Positions 15,444 to 24,068 of a stretch of 64,000 nucleotides of DNA are shown piece after piece (the first letter of the stretch is position 1; the number at the start of each line of letters is the position of its first letter). Location: the NCBI RefSeq assembly GCF_042657185.1, contig NZ_JBHSNN010000093.1; one strand, 5' to 3'. A program made the translations under genes and the position numbers. The notes under the pieces are model-generated. The model did no database searches. It had not been told where the DNA came from and worked only from the letters and a program-made list of their open reading frames with translations. Source of the DNA: Ureibacillus thermophilus. GTDB lineage: Bacteria; Bacillota; Bacilli; Bacillales_A; Planococcaceae.

Positions 15444-16835
15444 ATGTTAAAAATAAAAAAAATTGAGTTTATTAAAGCCGTATATGATGAATCTTTATCG
15501 CATAATATTTTTTCCATTGCTAATATCTATTTTTCAAACTATCCGCCCATTTTAGGAGCTTTAATATATTGGAAAAAAAATAATTCCCGCTCTGAATATA
15601 CCCGTGAAGGCGAATATAAATTTTTCTACAATTTAGATGATATTACTTATTTTGCTGCAGTGAAATTTCCAAAAGGGACGAAATTAACGAGGGATCAAAA
15701 ACAGGAACTATCCTATATTTTATTAGATGAACGAGGTTCCATTGGCACTTATACCTTTAAAACCCATCCAAATCGAAGAAAACGATTTAATCCAAAAAAA
15801 ACCTTGGAACAATTAAATATGCCTGAAAATTTTGATGTGACTTCTATTCCGTTTCATTATGGCCCTATTATTGATGAACAAAGTGTGGAAGAATTAAGAA
15901 GGGAAAATCCCCATTTAACAAAAGAATTTATTGTTGACTATTGTTATTGGAGATACCGATTAATCAAAATGCATCCGACTGATTTTGAACCTTATTTAAA
16001 ATATGTAGATTTTGCCTATGTATGCTATGCTTGTGATCAAATATCCGAAAAATATTTAATTGATCATTTGGATTTAGTGGACGTTTCCGCATTGCAATAT
16101 AATTATCCTGTGCTTGCTAGACTCTCTCCCTCTTTTAAAAAATATGTGATTGATGAATTAATTCGCAATAAAAAGGAAATTAATCCTCATTTTGCCGACG
16201 AAATCGATACCTTCATTGAGGATGATACGTATTTTAGTGAATATGCCACAATTGATTTGTTGGATGAAGAACTGTTCGAAGAGGAAGAAGAAAAAATAGA
16301 TTTTCACTTTTTTGAATTTGACCGTGGTCCATATAAATGGCCAGGCAGCGAACATCTGGTGAAAGGGATTCCTTCCCTCGCCTCTCAATTATATGATGAT
16401 ATGGGCTATAAAAAACCAACAAACGAAGAAATGGATGAACAATTCAGCAAATATAATGAAAAACAAATCTCTTTAATTAGCGCCATTTTAGAGCCACACT
16501 GGCTAAATCGCTACAAAGATCGAATCGATTGGAAAGCTGCTTGCTTATATAATAAACACTTGACGGATGAATTTTTAAATGAACATATTGAATATGTCGA
16601 TTTTGAATGTTTAGGCAATAATTTAAGCTGTGTTCTATCGGAAGAATTCATAGAAAAGCACATGAACCAATTCAATCACGACAAGCCTGTTCCATTAATT
16701 ATCCGTTTTTTAACGGTGCAAATGTATTTAAATCATAAAGATAAAATTAAAGTGAATTCCGATTTGCTGTTCCAATATTATAACAGCATCGGTGCACCGG
16801 AATATAAACGAATACTTGATTTATTGGATGAATAA
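15444..16835 (+). CDS. Unrecognised 463-residue protein with an internal repeat
   Basis: I do not recognise this family. It has no signal peptide or membrane helix, is rich in aromatic and acidic residues, and carries an acidic stretch LFEEEEEKIDFHF near 278-289. Two segments resemble each other: residues about 184-239 (YLKYVDF...ISEKYLIDHLDLVD...LSPSFKKYVI) and 355-410 (YKDRIDW...LTDEFLNEHIEYVD...LSEEFIEKHM). This is a helical module in which VD/ID and LS..F positions recur. The start ATG follows GGAGGT with good spacing. It is monocistronic, between a TATAAT-like box and a strong terminator. A repeat-containing scaffold or binding protein is a guess. Confidence 0.75.
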   Translation: MLKIKKIEFIKAVYDESLSHNIFSIANIYFSNYPPILGALIYWKKNNSRSEYTREGEYKFFYNLDDITYFAAVKFPKGTKLTRDQKQELSYILLDERGSIGTYTFKTHPNRRKRFNPKKTLEQLNMPENFDVTSIPFHYGPIIDEQSVEELRRENPHLTKEFIVDYCYWRYRLIKMHPTDFEPYLKYVDFAYVCYACDQISEKYLIDHLDLVDVSALQYNYPVLARLSPSFKKYVIDELIRNKKEINPHFADEIDTFIEDDTYFSEYATIDLLDEELFEEEEEKIDFHFFEFDRGPYKWPGSEHLVKGIPSLASQLYDDMGYKKPTNEEMDEQFSKYNEKQISLISAILEPHWLNRYKDRIDWKAACLYNKHLTDEFLNEHIEYVDFECLGNNLSCVLSEEFIEKHMNQFNHDKPVPLIIRFLTVQMYLNHKDKIKVNSDLLFQYYNSIGAPEYKRILDLLDE

Positions 16836-16845
16836 GAATTTCGAA

Positions 16846-16876
16846 CGCCATTTTAAAAATGGTGTTTTTTTTTTTT
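16846..16876 (+). terminator. Terminator of the 463-residue protein gene
   Basis: CGCCATTTT pairs with AAAATGGTG (one G-T pair), followed by an uninterrupted run of 12 T. Confidence 0.9.
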
Positions 16877-16923
16877 TAAAAATTAAACCGCCCTACTTGT
16901 TGTAGCTAACAAGTAAGGCGGTT
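16876..16923 (-). terminator. Terminator of the 53-residue protein gene
   Basis: AAACCGCC (16884-16891) pairs with GGCGGTTT (16916-16923), extended by TACTTGTT/AACAAGTA with one mismatch, around GTAGCT. On the minus strand it is followed by AATTTTTA. Confidence 0.8.
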
Positions 16924-16997
16924 TAACCGACTCGAATAATATATAGATGCACATTCATAACCTCTCTTCTATTTGGGGTTCATGCAGAAAATCACTT

Positions 16998-17159
16998 CTA
17001 CCCGTTTGCTTGTTCTTTTGTTTTTTTGGCATGTTCATTGAATTGGTCTAATTGCTCTTGGGATAAATGTTCAATGAAATTAGCAAAATTGATTGGTTCA
17101 AGACCAAATTGCTCACATTTTGAAACGTAATATTCATATCCTTCTTGATAAGTTGTCAT
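16998..17159 (-). CDS. Small hypothetical protein of 53 residues
   Basis: The open frame MTTYQEGYEYYVSKCEQFG...KEQANG is short but convincing. The start ATG has AAAGGAGTGG at a good distance, the frame ends shortly before a strong terminator, and the peptide is a plausible soluble helical protein (FIEHLSQEQLDQFNEHAKK). It has one cysteine and no membrane segment. I recall similar small proteins in Lysinibacillus-type genomes but cannot name a family. It is monocistronic, and its promoter must lie in 17160-17240. Confidence 0.65.
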   Translation of the reverse strand: MTTYQEGYEYYVSKCEQFGLEPINFANFIEHLSQEQLDQFNEHAKKTKEQANG

Positions 17160-17239
17160 ATAAACCACTCCTTTGTACTATAACAGTTTATTTTTGTTGT
17201 TTCTAATATAGTACAGAATTATTTTCCTGTCAATAAAAA

Positions 17240-17275
17240 GTTGAAAGACTTGTCTAAATTTTTAAACAAGTCATT
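17240..17275 (-). terminator. Terminator of yqeY
   Basis: GACTTGT and ACAAGTC form a stem around an AT-only loop that can pair further. On the minus strand it is followed by TTTCAACTTTTT. Confidence 0.7.
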
Positions 17276-17281
17276 TCTTTC

Positions 17282-17707
17282 TTATATGAGGCTTTTTACG
17301 ACTTTTGCAATTGTGGCGCCATCCGCTTTTCCTGCAAGAAGCGGTTTTGCAATTTTCATTGCCTCTCCCATATTCATTCCTTTTGTAATGCCGGCTTTCA
17401 CTAAAGCATCCGCGATTTCCACTTCAGACAACTGTTTTGGCAAGAAGCTTTGCAAAATCTCCAGCTTTCGATTTTCCTTCTCGATTAAATCTTCCCGTCC
17501 AGCTTGTTTTGCCCCTTCCAATGCTTGATGTGTTTGTTTAACTTCTCGATTAACAACCGCTATCTCTTCTTCATGGGAAAGTTCAGAACCTTTCTCCTTT
17601 TCCGCTTGATCCAGGGCGGATTTTAGTAGCGTTAATACCCATTTCGCCACAGCGTCTTTCTCTTTCATCGCCTGCTTTAACTGTTCAAAAACAGCTTGTT
17701 TCATCAT
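17282..17707 (-). CDS. yqeY: GatB/YqeY-domain protein
   Basis: A 141-residue protein consisting only of the YqeY domain, homologous to the tRNA-binding tail of GatB in the Asp-tRNA/Glu-tRNA amidotransferase. Typical sequence: SALDQAEKEKG, REVKQTHQALEGAKQAGR, LEILQSFLPKQLSE, and the C-terminal GMNMGEAMKIAKPLLAGKADG. Its role outside GatB is unknown. RNA or tRNA binding is inferred. AAAGGAG lies 9-12 nt before the paired ATGATG start. In many Firmicutes it follows rpsU, but here it stands alone. Confidence 0.9.
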   Translation of the reverse strand: MMKQAVFEQLKQAMKEKDAVAKWVLTLLKSALDQAEKEKGSELSHEEEIAVVNREVKQTHQALEGAKQAGREDLIEKENRKLEILQSFLPKQLSEVEIADALVKAGITKGMNMGEAMKIAKPLLAGKADGATIAKVVKSLI

Positions 17708-17934
17708 ATTATTTTTCTCCTTTCATGGCATTTCATGAATATTATAATAAAAATTTTCAATTCCATGTATGAAATGAACCTGCAACCCCATTTTTATTCT
17801 GAACTATTATTTAAATGATTGCTATTTTATGTATAAAAAGTTCTACAAACTTCTAGAAAAACTTTACACCAACAGATTATCAGAATTTTCATAGTTGATA
17901 AAATATTAAATAAAGTTAATTCTTTCATCTATTT

Positions 17935-18376
17935 CAACAATCGGTGTGGCAACAGCCATTATGATTTCAGGAATCTGCAGGTGCAGCAAACCTTGGTGTG
18001 GCAGCATCAGGCGTCGGCATGTGCATTGCAGCCTATAAAGCCATCATTTAGGAACAGCCATTGCCCATTTTGCTTCAGCCAAAATTGAAATGCGCAATTT
18101 CTTTATGAAGCCGCGCATTGCATATCCTATGATTTTAACAGCCGCGATTTAAGGCGGATTGTTCGGAGTACTTCAAATTGTCGGAACACCATAACAGCGC
18201 AGGATTTGAACTAGCCGGATTTGTCGGTCCATTAAAATATTTGGATTTAGTTGGCTGGAATTTCAAAAGTATTACAATATCCATTACGATGTTCATCACA
18301 TTCCCTGCCATTTTAAATATTGTCTTCTTTTAAATGGATTAAATCTGATGATTATTTAGTTTCATACGAAAATTAA
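17935..18376 (+). pseudogene. Degraded PTS transporter subunit IIC
   Basis: No open frame survives, but consecutive pieces read as one membrane protein. First ESAGAANLGVAASGVGMCIA up to a TAG. Then in the same frame GTAIAHFASAKIEMRNFFMK and PRIAYPMILTAAI to a TAA, GGLFGVLQIVGTP to a TAA, a frameshift, then NSAGFELAGFVGPLKYLDLV and ISITMFITFPAILNIVFF. The order and wording (AHFASAKI, KPRI...PMILTAAI, NSAG...GFVG) fit the PTS_EIIC_2-type family. At least three stops and two frameshifts lie inside. The N-terminal part is missing. The remainder of the 17708-18576 gap holds no gene. Confidence 0.65.
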
Positions 18377-18576
18377 CACATCTTGGGATGACCTATAAAA
18401 TATAGGTTGACAGCCCCAGCTTTTTTCATTTATCAATACAGTTCCATTAAGTAATCTGTTATAAAACAGTTGATTTTTTCTGAAAATTGTTTAATTTTTT
18501 ATGAATATTGAAATAACTCTAGGATGATTTCCTTGTTTCAAGTAAGATGGAACTAATGTTAAGGAGGTATCTAGGG

Positions 18577-19371
18577 ATGCAAGTTCGAACAACAAGAATG
18601 GAAGAGGAAGAAGCCAAAATTGTTTATCAGGAAACTGCTGGTTTAGCCATTATTACCATCCACCGGCCGCAATTAAAAAATGCATTGACAGCTAATATGT
18701 GGGATCAACTTGCAAAAATTGCAACACAATCGATTGAAAATCCAAAAAACAAAGTATTGATTCTTCGCGGTTCCGGTGAAAATTTTACTGCCGGTTCAGA
18801 TATTAAGGAATTCAATCGGATGTCATTAGAAGAAGCAGAAGAAGCTTTTGTAAGAATGGAAAATACGATTTCAACGATTGAAAATTTGCCGCTCCCTACA
18901 ATCGGCGTCATTAACGGGCCTGCCATGGGCGCCGGTCTTGAGCTTGCTTTAGCTTGCGACATACGCATCGGCTCAGAAAAAGCTCGTTTGGGCATTCCCG
19001 TCGGCAAGCTTGGCATTACGTTAAATAACAAATTTGCAAAACGCCTTGTCGATTTAGTCGGACCATCTACAACGAAAGATTTTGTATTCACCGGCCGCAC
19101 ATTTAAAGCCGAAGAAGCGTATCGAGCTGGCATGTTAAACTACTTGGTGCCCGAAAAAGAATTAACGAGATTTTCCATTCGTTTAGGTAAACTTGTAGCA
19201 AGCATGTCCCCTGCTTCACTACTTGCCGTGAAAAATGCAGTAAAAGAGTGTGTTACTTCTACCCCTGCTCTTTGGCAAGGCTCTACACCATTTGTGGATT
19301 CTGTCGATTTTCCGGAAGGTGTCCGCGCTTTCGTCGAAAAACGGATGCCTCAATTCACAAGAAAACGATGA
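18577..19371 (+). CDS. Enoyl-CoA hydratase/isomerase (crotonase) family protein
   Basis: A 264-residue crotonase-fold protein. The oxyanion-hole segments are FTAGSDIKEF and NGPAMGAGLELALACDIRI. The first acidic residue of hydratases (Glu in GAGLELA) is present. The second catalytic Glu, normally in a PE motif after the FG/LG segment, is replaced: the sequence reads ARLGIPVGKLGI. True hydratase activity is therefore doubtful, and isomerase, hydrolase or another crotonase reaction is possible. The ATG at 18577 follows AAGGAGGT with 8-nt spacing. It is monocistronic, with a shared bidirectional terminator downstream. It is a paralogue of the methylglutaconyl-CoA hydratase at 60763. Confidence 0.82.
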   Translation: MQVRTTRMEEEEAKIVYQETAGLAIITIHRPQLKNALTANMWDQLAKIATQSIENPKNKVLILRGSGENFTAGSDIKEFNRMSLEEAEEAFVRMENTISTIENLPLPTIGVINGPAMGAGLELALACDIRIGSEKARLGIPVGKLGITLNNKFAKRLVDLVGPSTTKDFVFTGRTFKAEEAYRAGMLNYLVPEKELTRFSIRLGKLVASMSPASLLAVKNAVKECVTSTPALWQGSTPFVDSVDFPEGVRAFVEKRMPQFTRKR

Positions 19372-19376
19372 AAAAA

Positions 19377-19406
19377 ATGTGGTTGGCAATTCGCCAACCA
19401 CATTTT
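19377..19406. terminator. Bidirectional terminator between convergent genes
   Basis: ATGTGGTTGGC and GCCAACCACAT form a perfect 11-bp stem. T runs on the plus side and seven T on the minus side. It serves the crotonase gene (+) and the P-loop gene (-). Confidence 0.9.
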
Positions 19407-20208
19407 ACATGATTCCTTTAACGAAAATGAGAATATGCATCGGCGCAAATTCAAAATGCCGCTGGAATTCAAAATCAATCTGTTTTTGAAGCTGTTCCAA
19501 TATGTAAACTACATCATAATTAACCGGTGTCTTTAGATGGAGAGAAACATAAATTTTTGGCTGCAATTTTTTCATCGTAAATTGCACTGCATCCACTCTT
19601 GCAATGAAAGGATTATTGGCAACGACAAATTGAATTAAATCCGTATAAACATTTAATGAAATCTCAATCGTTTGCCGATGGAAATCCGGTTGAACAATGG
19701 TTGTCTCCCCTAATTTCACCCGATTTTTTGAAAAAATATCAAACCCCTTTTGAATAATCCGTTTAAAAAAGTTTTGTTCCACTTGCCTATATGGAATGGG
19801 CATCAAATGCTTTCCTTGCGTGGTGCGGATAAATTGGGATAATTGGATTTCATTTTTTGAGCGGATATCATTGATGTAATAAAATGCTTGGATGGGTTCT
19901 AGATCCAGCTGCTCCGCGATTTTTTTTGTCATTTTATCGCTTGTGCCAATGATCAAAATGGATTGAATATTATGCTTCTGGATGGCATCCATTACTTCCT
20001 TCCGATGTTCTTCATCTTGAAAAACGGCTCTTCGAATGGCTTTAATTGTATTTTTTTCAAATTTTGCTGAAGTCCCTGCGATTTTTTGTCCATTTTTGAT
20101 TAGCAATCCGTCATCAATGATTGCTTCAATTTCATGATCATGGGCGAATTGCAAAGCGCTTGTGCTTTTCCCTGAACCGCTTGGGCCGCTTAATGAATAA
20201 ACTTTCAT
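19405..20208 (-). CDS. P-loop nucleotide-binding protein with an Asp23-like C-terminal domain
   Basis: A 267-residue protein. The N-terminal Walker A is GPSGSGKS at residues 8-15 of MKVYSLSGPSGSGKST, with a kinase-like layout and IIGTSD further on. The last 95 residues (from about 172, IEISLNVYTDLIQFVV...) show the beta-alpha pattern of the Asp23/Gls24 family: paired strands around a glutamine-rich helix VYILEQLQKQIDFEF, then a final strand HILIFVKGI. I infer an ATP-binding protein with an Asp23-like domain. The function is unknown. The start at 20208 follows TTGGAGTG. A longer frame adds 20 residues without a ribosome site. Confidence 0.7.
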   Translation of the reverse strand: MKVYSLSGPSGSGKSTSALQFAHDHEIEAIIDDGLLIKNGQKIAGTSAKFEKNTIKAIRRAVFQDEEHRKEVMDAIQKHNIQSILIIGTSDKMTKKIAEQLDLEPIQAFYYINDIRSKNEIQLSQFIRTTQGKHLMPIPYRQVEQNFFKRIIQKGFDIFSKNRVKLGETTIVQPDFHRQTIEISLNVYTDLIQFVVANNPFIARVDAVQFTMKKLQPKIYVSLHLKTPVNYDVVYILEQLQKQIDFEFQRHFEFAPMHILIFVKGIM

Positions 20209-20353
20209 TTTTTTCACTCCAACACCTTTTCTTTCTTGTATCATAAACAAAATATGAACGGAAAGCAAAATCCTTAATTTCTATAATTTCGAAAGAATCA
20301 AAATATGCTAAAATATTTTTACTGTTTGAATTTGTTAGACTTAAGGAGTGTTT

Positions 20354-21520
20354 ATGTTGAAAATAGTTCCATCGAAGAAGATGTCCTTATTTGAACCAGC
20401 GATATTTGGACAATTAAAGGAAGCTGCAAAAGCGGAAGAAGCGAAAGGACTGAAAATTATTGATTTAAGTCTAGGCAGCCCAGACCTGCCTCCCCATGAA
20501 TTGCTGAGAAATCATATGGCTGAAAAAAGCAAAAATCCGGATGCCTATGGATATACATTAACCGGAACGAAAGAATTCAATGAAGCCGTTGCACGCTATT
20601 ATAAACGGGTCAATAAAGTGGATATTGATCCCGATACAGAAGTGTTGTTGACAATGGGTTCCCAGGAAGGATTAGTGCATCTTCCAATTGCCTTTTGCGA
20701 TCCAGGCGATATAGTGTTAACAACCAATCCCGCCTACGTGGCATATATGGCCGGAATTCATTTAGCAGGCGCAAAAGCCCATTACATACCATTAAATAAA
20801 GAAAGAGGCTATCTTCCAGATTTGTCGGCCATTCCTGAGGAAATGGCAAAACACGCCAAATTAATGATTTTGAATTTGCCGGGCAATCCCGTGCCAGCAA
20901 TGCCATCATTAGAATATTTCACAGAAGTCGTGGAATTTGCCAAAACATATAATATTATCGTATTGCATGATGCGGCTTATTCTGAATTTTACTTTGACGG
21001 AAAAGGCCCAATCAGCTTCTTAAACGCTCCGGGCGCAAAAGATGTGGGAATAGAAATCAATTCATTATCGAAAAGTTTCAGCTTAGCCGGCGCCCGAGTG
21101 GCTTACATCGTAGGAAATAGTGAAATGATTCAAATTATGAAACAACTCAAGTCCAATTTAGACTATGGCATTTTTGAACCTATTCAATCAACTGCAGCCC
21201 TTGCATTAGACCATTCTGAAATCATTACTGATCATTTGCGCAAAACCTTTGCCGAAAGACATCGCGTCATGACAAAAGGGCTTGAAAACATCGGATGGGA
21301 ATTTGCCCCATCCACTGGCGGCATGTTTGTATGGGCTAAATATCCATTTGCCATCGACAGCGTTTCCTTTGCATTTCAAGCGATTAAGCAAGCTGGCGTT
21401 GTAATGGTGCCTGGCACTTCATTCGGTTCTGAAGGCGAAGGTTATGTGCGCATCGCCCTTGTTCAAGAAAAAGAGCGGTTGCAGGAAGCAATAGAAAGAT
21501 TGCACAAATTAAAATGTTAA
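20354..21520 (+). CDS. Class I/II pyridoxal-phosphate aminotransferase
   Basis: A fold-type I PLP aminotransferase of 388 residues. The Schiff-base lysine is K240 in SLSKSFSLAGAR. Other motifs are LSLGSPDLPP, GYTLTGTKEF, LNLPGNPVPA, HDAAYSEF and GGMFVWAKYP. The sequence is in the LL-diaminopimelate/alanine-type branch (DapL- or PatA-like). The donor and acceptor cannot be decided from sequence alone and no biosynthetic neighbours are present. The ATG at 20354 follows AAGGAG. A GTG six bases earlier overlaps that site. It is monocistronic with a strong terminator. Confidence 0.87.
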   Translation: MLKIVPSKKMSLFEPAIFGQLKEAAKAEEAKGLKIIDLSLGSPDLPPHELLRNHMAEKSKNPDAYGYTLTGTKEFNEAVARYYKRVNKVDIDPDTEVLLTMGSQEGLVHLPIAFCDPGDIVLTTNPAYVAYMAGIHLAGAKAHYIPLNKERGYLPDLSAIPEEMAKHAKLMILNLPGNPVPAMPSLEYFTEVVEFAKTYNIIVLHDAAYSEFYFDGKGPISFLNAPGAKDVGIEINSLSKSFSLAGARVAYIVGNSEMIQIMKQLKSNLDYGIFEPIQSTAALALDHSEIITDHLRKTFAERHRVMTKGLENIGWEFAPSTGGMFVWAKYPFAIDSVSFAFQAIKQAGVVMVPGTSFGSEGEGYVRIALVQEKERLQEAIERLHKLKC

Positions 21521-21527
21521 ATTTTCC

Positions 21528-21577
21528 GGATAAGCTATCATTCAAAAAAATTAGGATGTATAGCTTATCCTTTTTTT
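21528..21577 (+). terminator. Terminator of the aminotransferase gene
   Basis: GGATAAGCTAT (21528-21538) pairs perfectly with ATAGCTTATCC (21560-21570), followed by TTTTTTT. Confidence 0.9.
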
Positions 21578-21616
21578 CATCTCCGTAAACAACATCCAGC
21601 ATAGGATTTGCAAAAC

Positions 21617-21648
21617 GAAAAAAATCGGCCGATGAACAGCCGATTTTA
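21617..21648 (-). terminator. Terminator of the AI-2E-type transporter gene
   Basis: AAAATCGGC (21621-21629) and GCCGATTTT (21639-21647) form a stem that includes the stop codon. A run of T follows on the minus strand. Confidence 0.85.
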
Positions 21649-22860
21649 TACTTTATATTTGTATGATTCGTCCTCTTCATAACGATTATAGCGCTTTTTA
21701 AACAGTTCGAATAAATAAGAAACCAACACTTTCAATATAGCATAGCCTGGAATTCCAAGTACTACACCTGCCACACCAAATAATGAACCGGCAGTCAGCA
21801 GCACAAAAATAATGGTAATTGGATGTATTTTTAAAGATGAACCCATAATATTTGGTGTAATTAGTTTTCCTTCGATTAATTGTACAATCGTCCAGACAAT
21901 AATAAGCTTCAACACCATGAAAGGCGAATTAACCAACGCAATAATGATGGCAGGCGTGATGGCAATTGCTGGTCCTAAATATGGAACGACGCTTGTAATC
22001 ATTGCAATAAAACCTAATAGGAAGGCATAATCAAGACCAATAATTAAAAAGCCGATTGTCATCATCACACCGATACAGAAAGAAACTAAAATTTGTCCAA
22101 GTATGTAATGGCTGATTTGATGGTCCATTGCCTTCAGAACTCTTGAAGCATCTTCCCGTGTACGCGGAGGAAAAATACTTAAAATAAATTTTGGAAGTTT
22201 CTCCCCCTCATACAATAAGTAAAATAAAATGAACGGAACCGTCACCAGCGATAAAATAAAGCCTGTTACGGCCGAAACTAGTCCCGTGATGCCGCTCGCG
22301 ATTTTCGTTGCTAAATTGGTGAAAGTTTCTCTAACCGTCGTAATCAAATTGTTGGTTACGTCCGTTAAAACTCGGTCATAATTAATATTATATTTTGAAA
22401 ACAGTTCATTCACGCCTGAGTTATTTAAAAACGTTACGATTCCTTCAACAGCTGCCTTGAAATAAACAGGAAATTCATACACTAAATTTGTAAATTGATC
22501 CCGCAAAAAAGGAAAGACCAAAAGTACAAGCAGTGTAATTGCCCCGGCAGCAAGCAAGAAAATCAAAAAAATGGACCAGACTCTTGGGATCCACCGTTCC
22601 AATATTTTTAATATAGGTCTAAATAAATAATATAAAATACCCGCTAGTACTCCTGGCAAAATCACCACTTCAAACAGCACTTGGAACGGATAGAAAATAA
22701 AAGAGATTTTATTAAAAATATAAATCACAAGACCCAAAAGCAAGAGCACAAGGAGTGAGAATAATAGATTTTTCCCGCCAAGAAAACGTATAAATTTCGT
22801 TGAAGTAAAGATGGAATGATTGGATCTTATTTCGCCTTCTAATTCTTTCTCTCTTTTCAA
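21646..22860 (-). CDS. AI-2E/PerM-family (UPF0118) membrane transporter
   Basis: A 404-residue membrane protein with about seven to eight helices. The charged N-terminus is followed by paired helices around residues 30-100, a long extracytoplasmic loop around 130-200, then the family core with FILFYLLYEGEKLP, SHYILGQILVSFCIG, VVPYLGPAIAITPA and LIEGKLITPNIMG. Members are implicated in AI-2 export, cation/proton antiport or unknown functions, so the substrate stays open. The start is a TTG (minus strand) with GAGGTGG upstream. It lies 70 nt downstream of the LCP gene on the same strand and may be cotranscribed. Confidence 0.85.
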   Translation of the reverse strand: MKREKELEGEIRSNHSIFTSTKFIRFLGGKNLLFSLLVLLLLGLVIYIFNKISFIFYPFQVLFEVVILPGVLAGILYYLFRPILKILERWIPRVWSIFLIFLLAAGAITLLVLLVFPFLRDQFTNLVYEFPVYFKAAVEGIVTFLNNSGVNELFSKYNINYDRVLTDVTNNLITTVRETFTNLATKIASGITGLVSAVTGFILSLVTVPFILFYLLYEGEKLPKFILSIFPPRTREDASRVLKAMDHQISHYILGQILVSFCIGVMMTIGFLIIGLDYAFLLGFIAMITSVVPYLGPAIAITPAIIIALVNSPFMVLKLIIVWTIVQLIEGKLITPNIMGSSLKIHPITIIFVLLTAGSLFGVAGVVLGIPGYAILKVLVSYLFELFKKRYNRYEEDESYKYKV

Positions 22861-22930
22861 AAAACCACCTCATCATATTTCGACAAATTTATTTTAGCAT
22901 GAATAATAATGGAAGAAAACTTTTCAACTC

Positions 22931-23875
22931 TTAATAGCCTAAAAATTCATGCAACTTCCTTTTGTTTGCTTCCAAGTCGATTTCAATAACAGAACCTGCA
23001 TGTTGATAAGAATTGAAACGATAAGTTCCTTCGACAGGAATCGTCATTTTTTGGATATCAGGCACACCGCCTTTTAATACAGAAAAAACGGTTTTGATTT
23101 CTTCGCCGGACGTCATATCCGTCTGTATATATCCTTGCGCTGCTCCAATCAACTTCGGCAAATTTTTGAAATTTGCTGGCCTCAACACTTCATCTTTTAA
23201 TGCTTCAATCACCTTTTGCTGCCGCTCTACTCGTCCGAAGTCCCCTTGTTCATCATGACGGAAACGGGCATATCCAAGAAGCTCTTTTCCGTTTAATCGA
23301 TGTACACCTTTTTTTAAAGTGACGCCAATATAAGCAGACATATCCTTTTCCACCTCGATTTCAACCCCATTTGGCGCAATCAGGTCAATGAGGGATTCAA
23401 AACTTTTGAAATCCATCACCACATAATGATGAATTGGAATATCAAACATTTCGTTTAACGTTTTTTTCAATAATTGGACGCCGCCTAAATAATAGGCCGT
23501 ATTTAATTTCCATGAATCATATCCTGGAATATTCGCATAAATATCTCTCATAAATGAAACAAGTTTTACATCATTCGTTTCTTTGTTCCAGGAAAGGAGC
23601 ATCATTGTATCGGAACGGGACTTTTCTTCTCCCCTACTGTCTACACCGATGATTAAATAATTGACAAACCCTTCGTTGTCTTCATCCGGGAGAAAATCCA
23701 CTTCTTCCTTTTCAACATCTCCTGCAAGCTCCAATCCCATTCGATATTGATGAACTGAATAGGCAATGACCCCTATAATCATCAATAAAAATAAGGCGAC
23801 GATTAATCTTCCTATTCTTAATCGTTTTTTCTTTATTCTTTTTTCTTTTCGGCTGCGGATTTCATGTTCTTCCAT
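22931..23875 (-). CDS. LytR-CpsA-Psr (LCP) family cell-wall polymer transferase
   Basis: LCP enzymes attach teichoic acids or other polyisoprenyl-linked polymers to peptidoglycan on the outer face of the membrane. The 314-residue protein has a basic N-terminus (RSRKEKRIKKKRLR), one membrane helix at about 23-43, and the LCP domain: YLIIGVDSRGEEKSRSDTMM, SFMRDIYANIPGYDSWKLN, YYLGGVQLLKKTLNEMFD, and YARFRHDEQGDFGRVERQQ. The conserved Arg and Asp residues that bind the lipid diphosphate are present. AAGGGG precedes the ATG. It is related to TagT/U/V. Confidence 0.92.
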   Translation of the reverse strand: MEEHEIRSRKEKRIKKKRLRIGRLIVALFLLMIIGVIAYSVHQYRMGLELAGDVEKEEVDFLPDEDNEGFVNYLIIGVDSRGEEKSRSDTMMLLSWNKETNDVKLVSFMRDIYANIPGYDSWKLNTAYYLGGVQLLKKTLNEMFDIPIHHYVVMDFKSFESLIDLIAPNGVEIEVEKDMSAYIGVTLKKGVHRLNGKELLGYARFRHDEQGDFGRVERQQKVIEALKDEVLRPANFKNLPKLIGAAQGYIQTDMTSGEEIKTVFSVLKGGVPDIQKMTIPVEGTYRFNSYQHAGSVIEIDLEANKRKLHEFLGY

Positions 23876-24068
23876 TTCTTATTCCCCTTATATTTGCTTA
23901 ACTTTAATATTCATAATAGAATAAACGATAAAAACAACGGAGAAGTTCTACCAATCATTATACTATGTTCTATCTCGAAAAGCTTTCAACTATATATGAA
24001 TGCCCTATTTTTGTTACTATATAGGTTGTGGCAAAATATAGGATTTTAAGCAGAAGGAAGTGGAAAAA

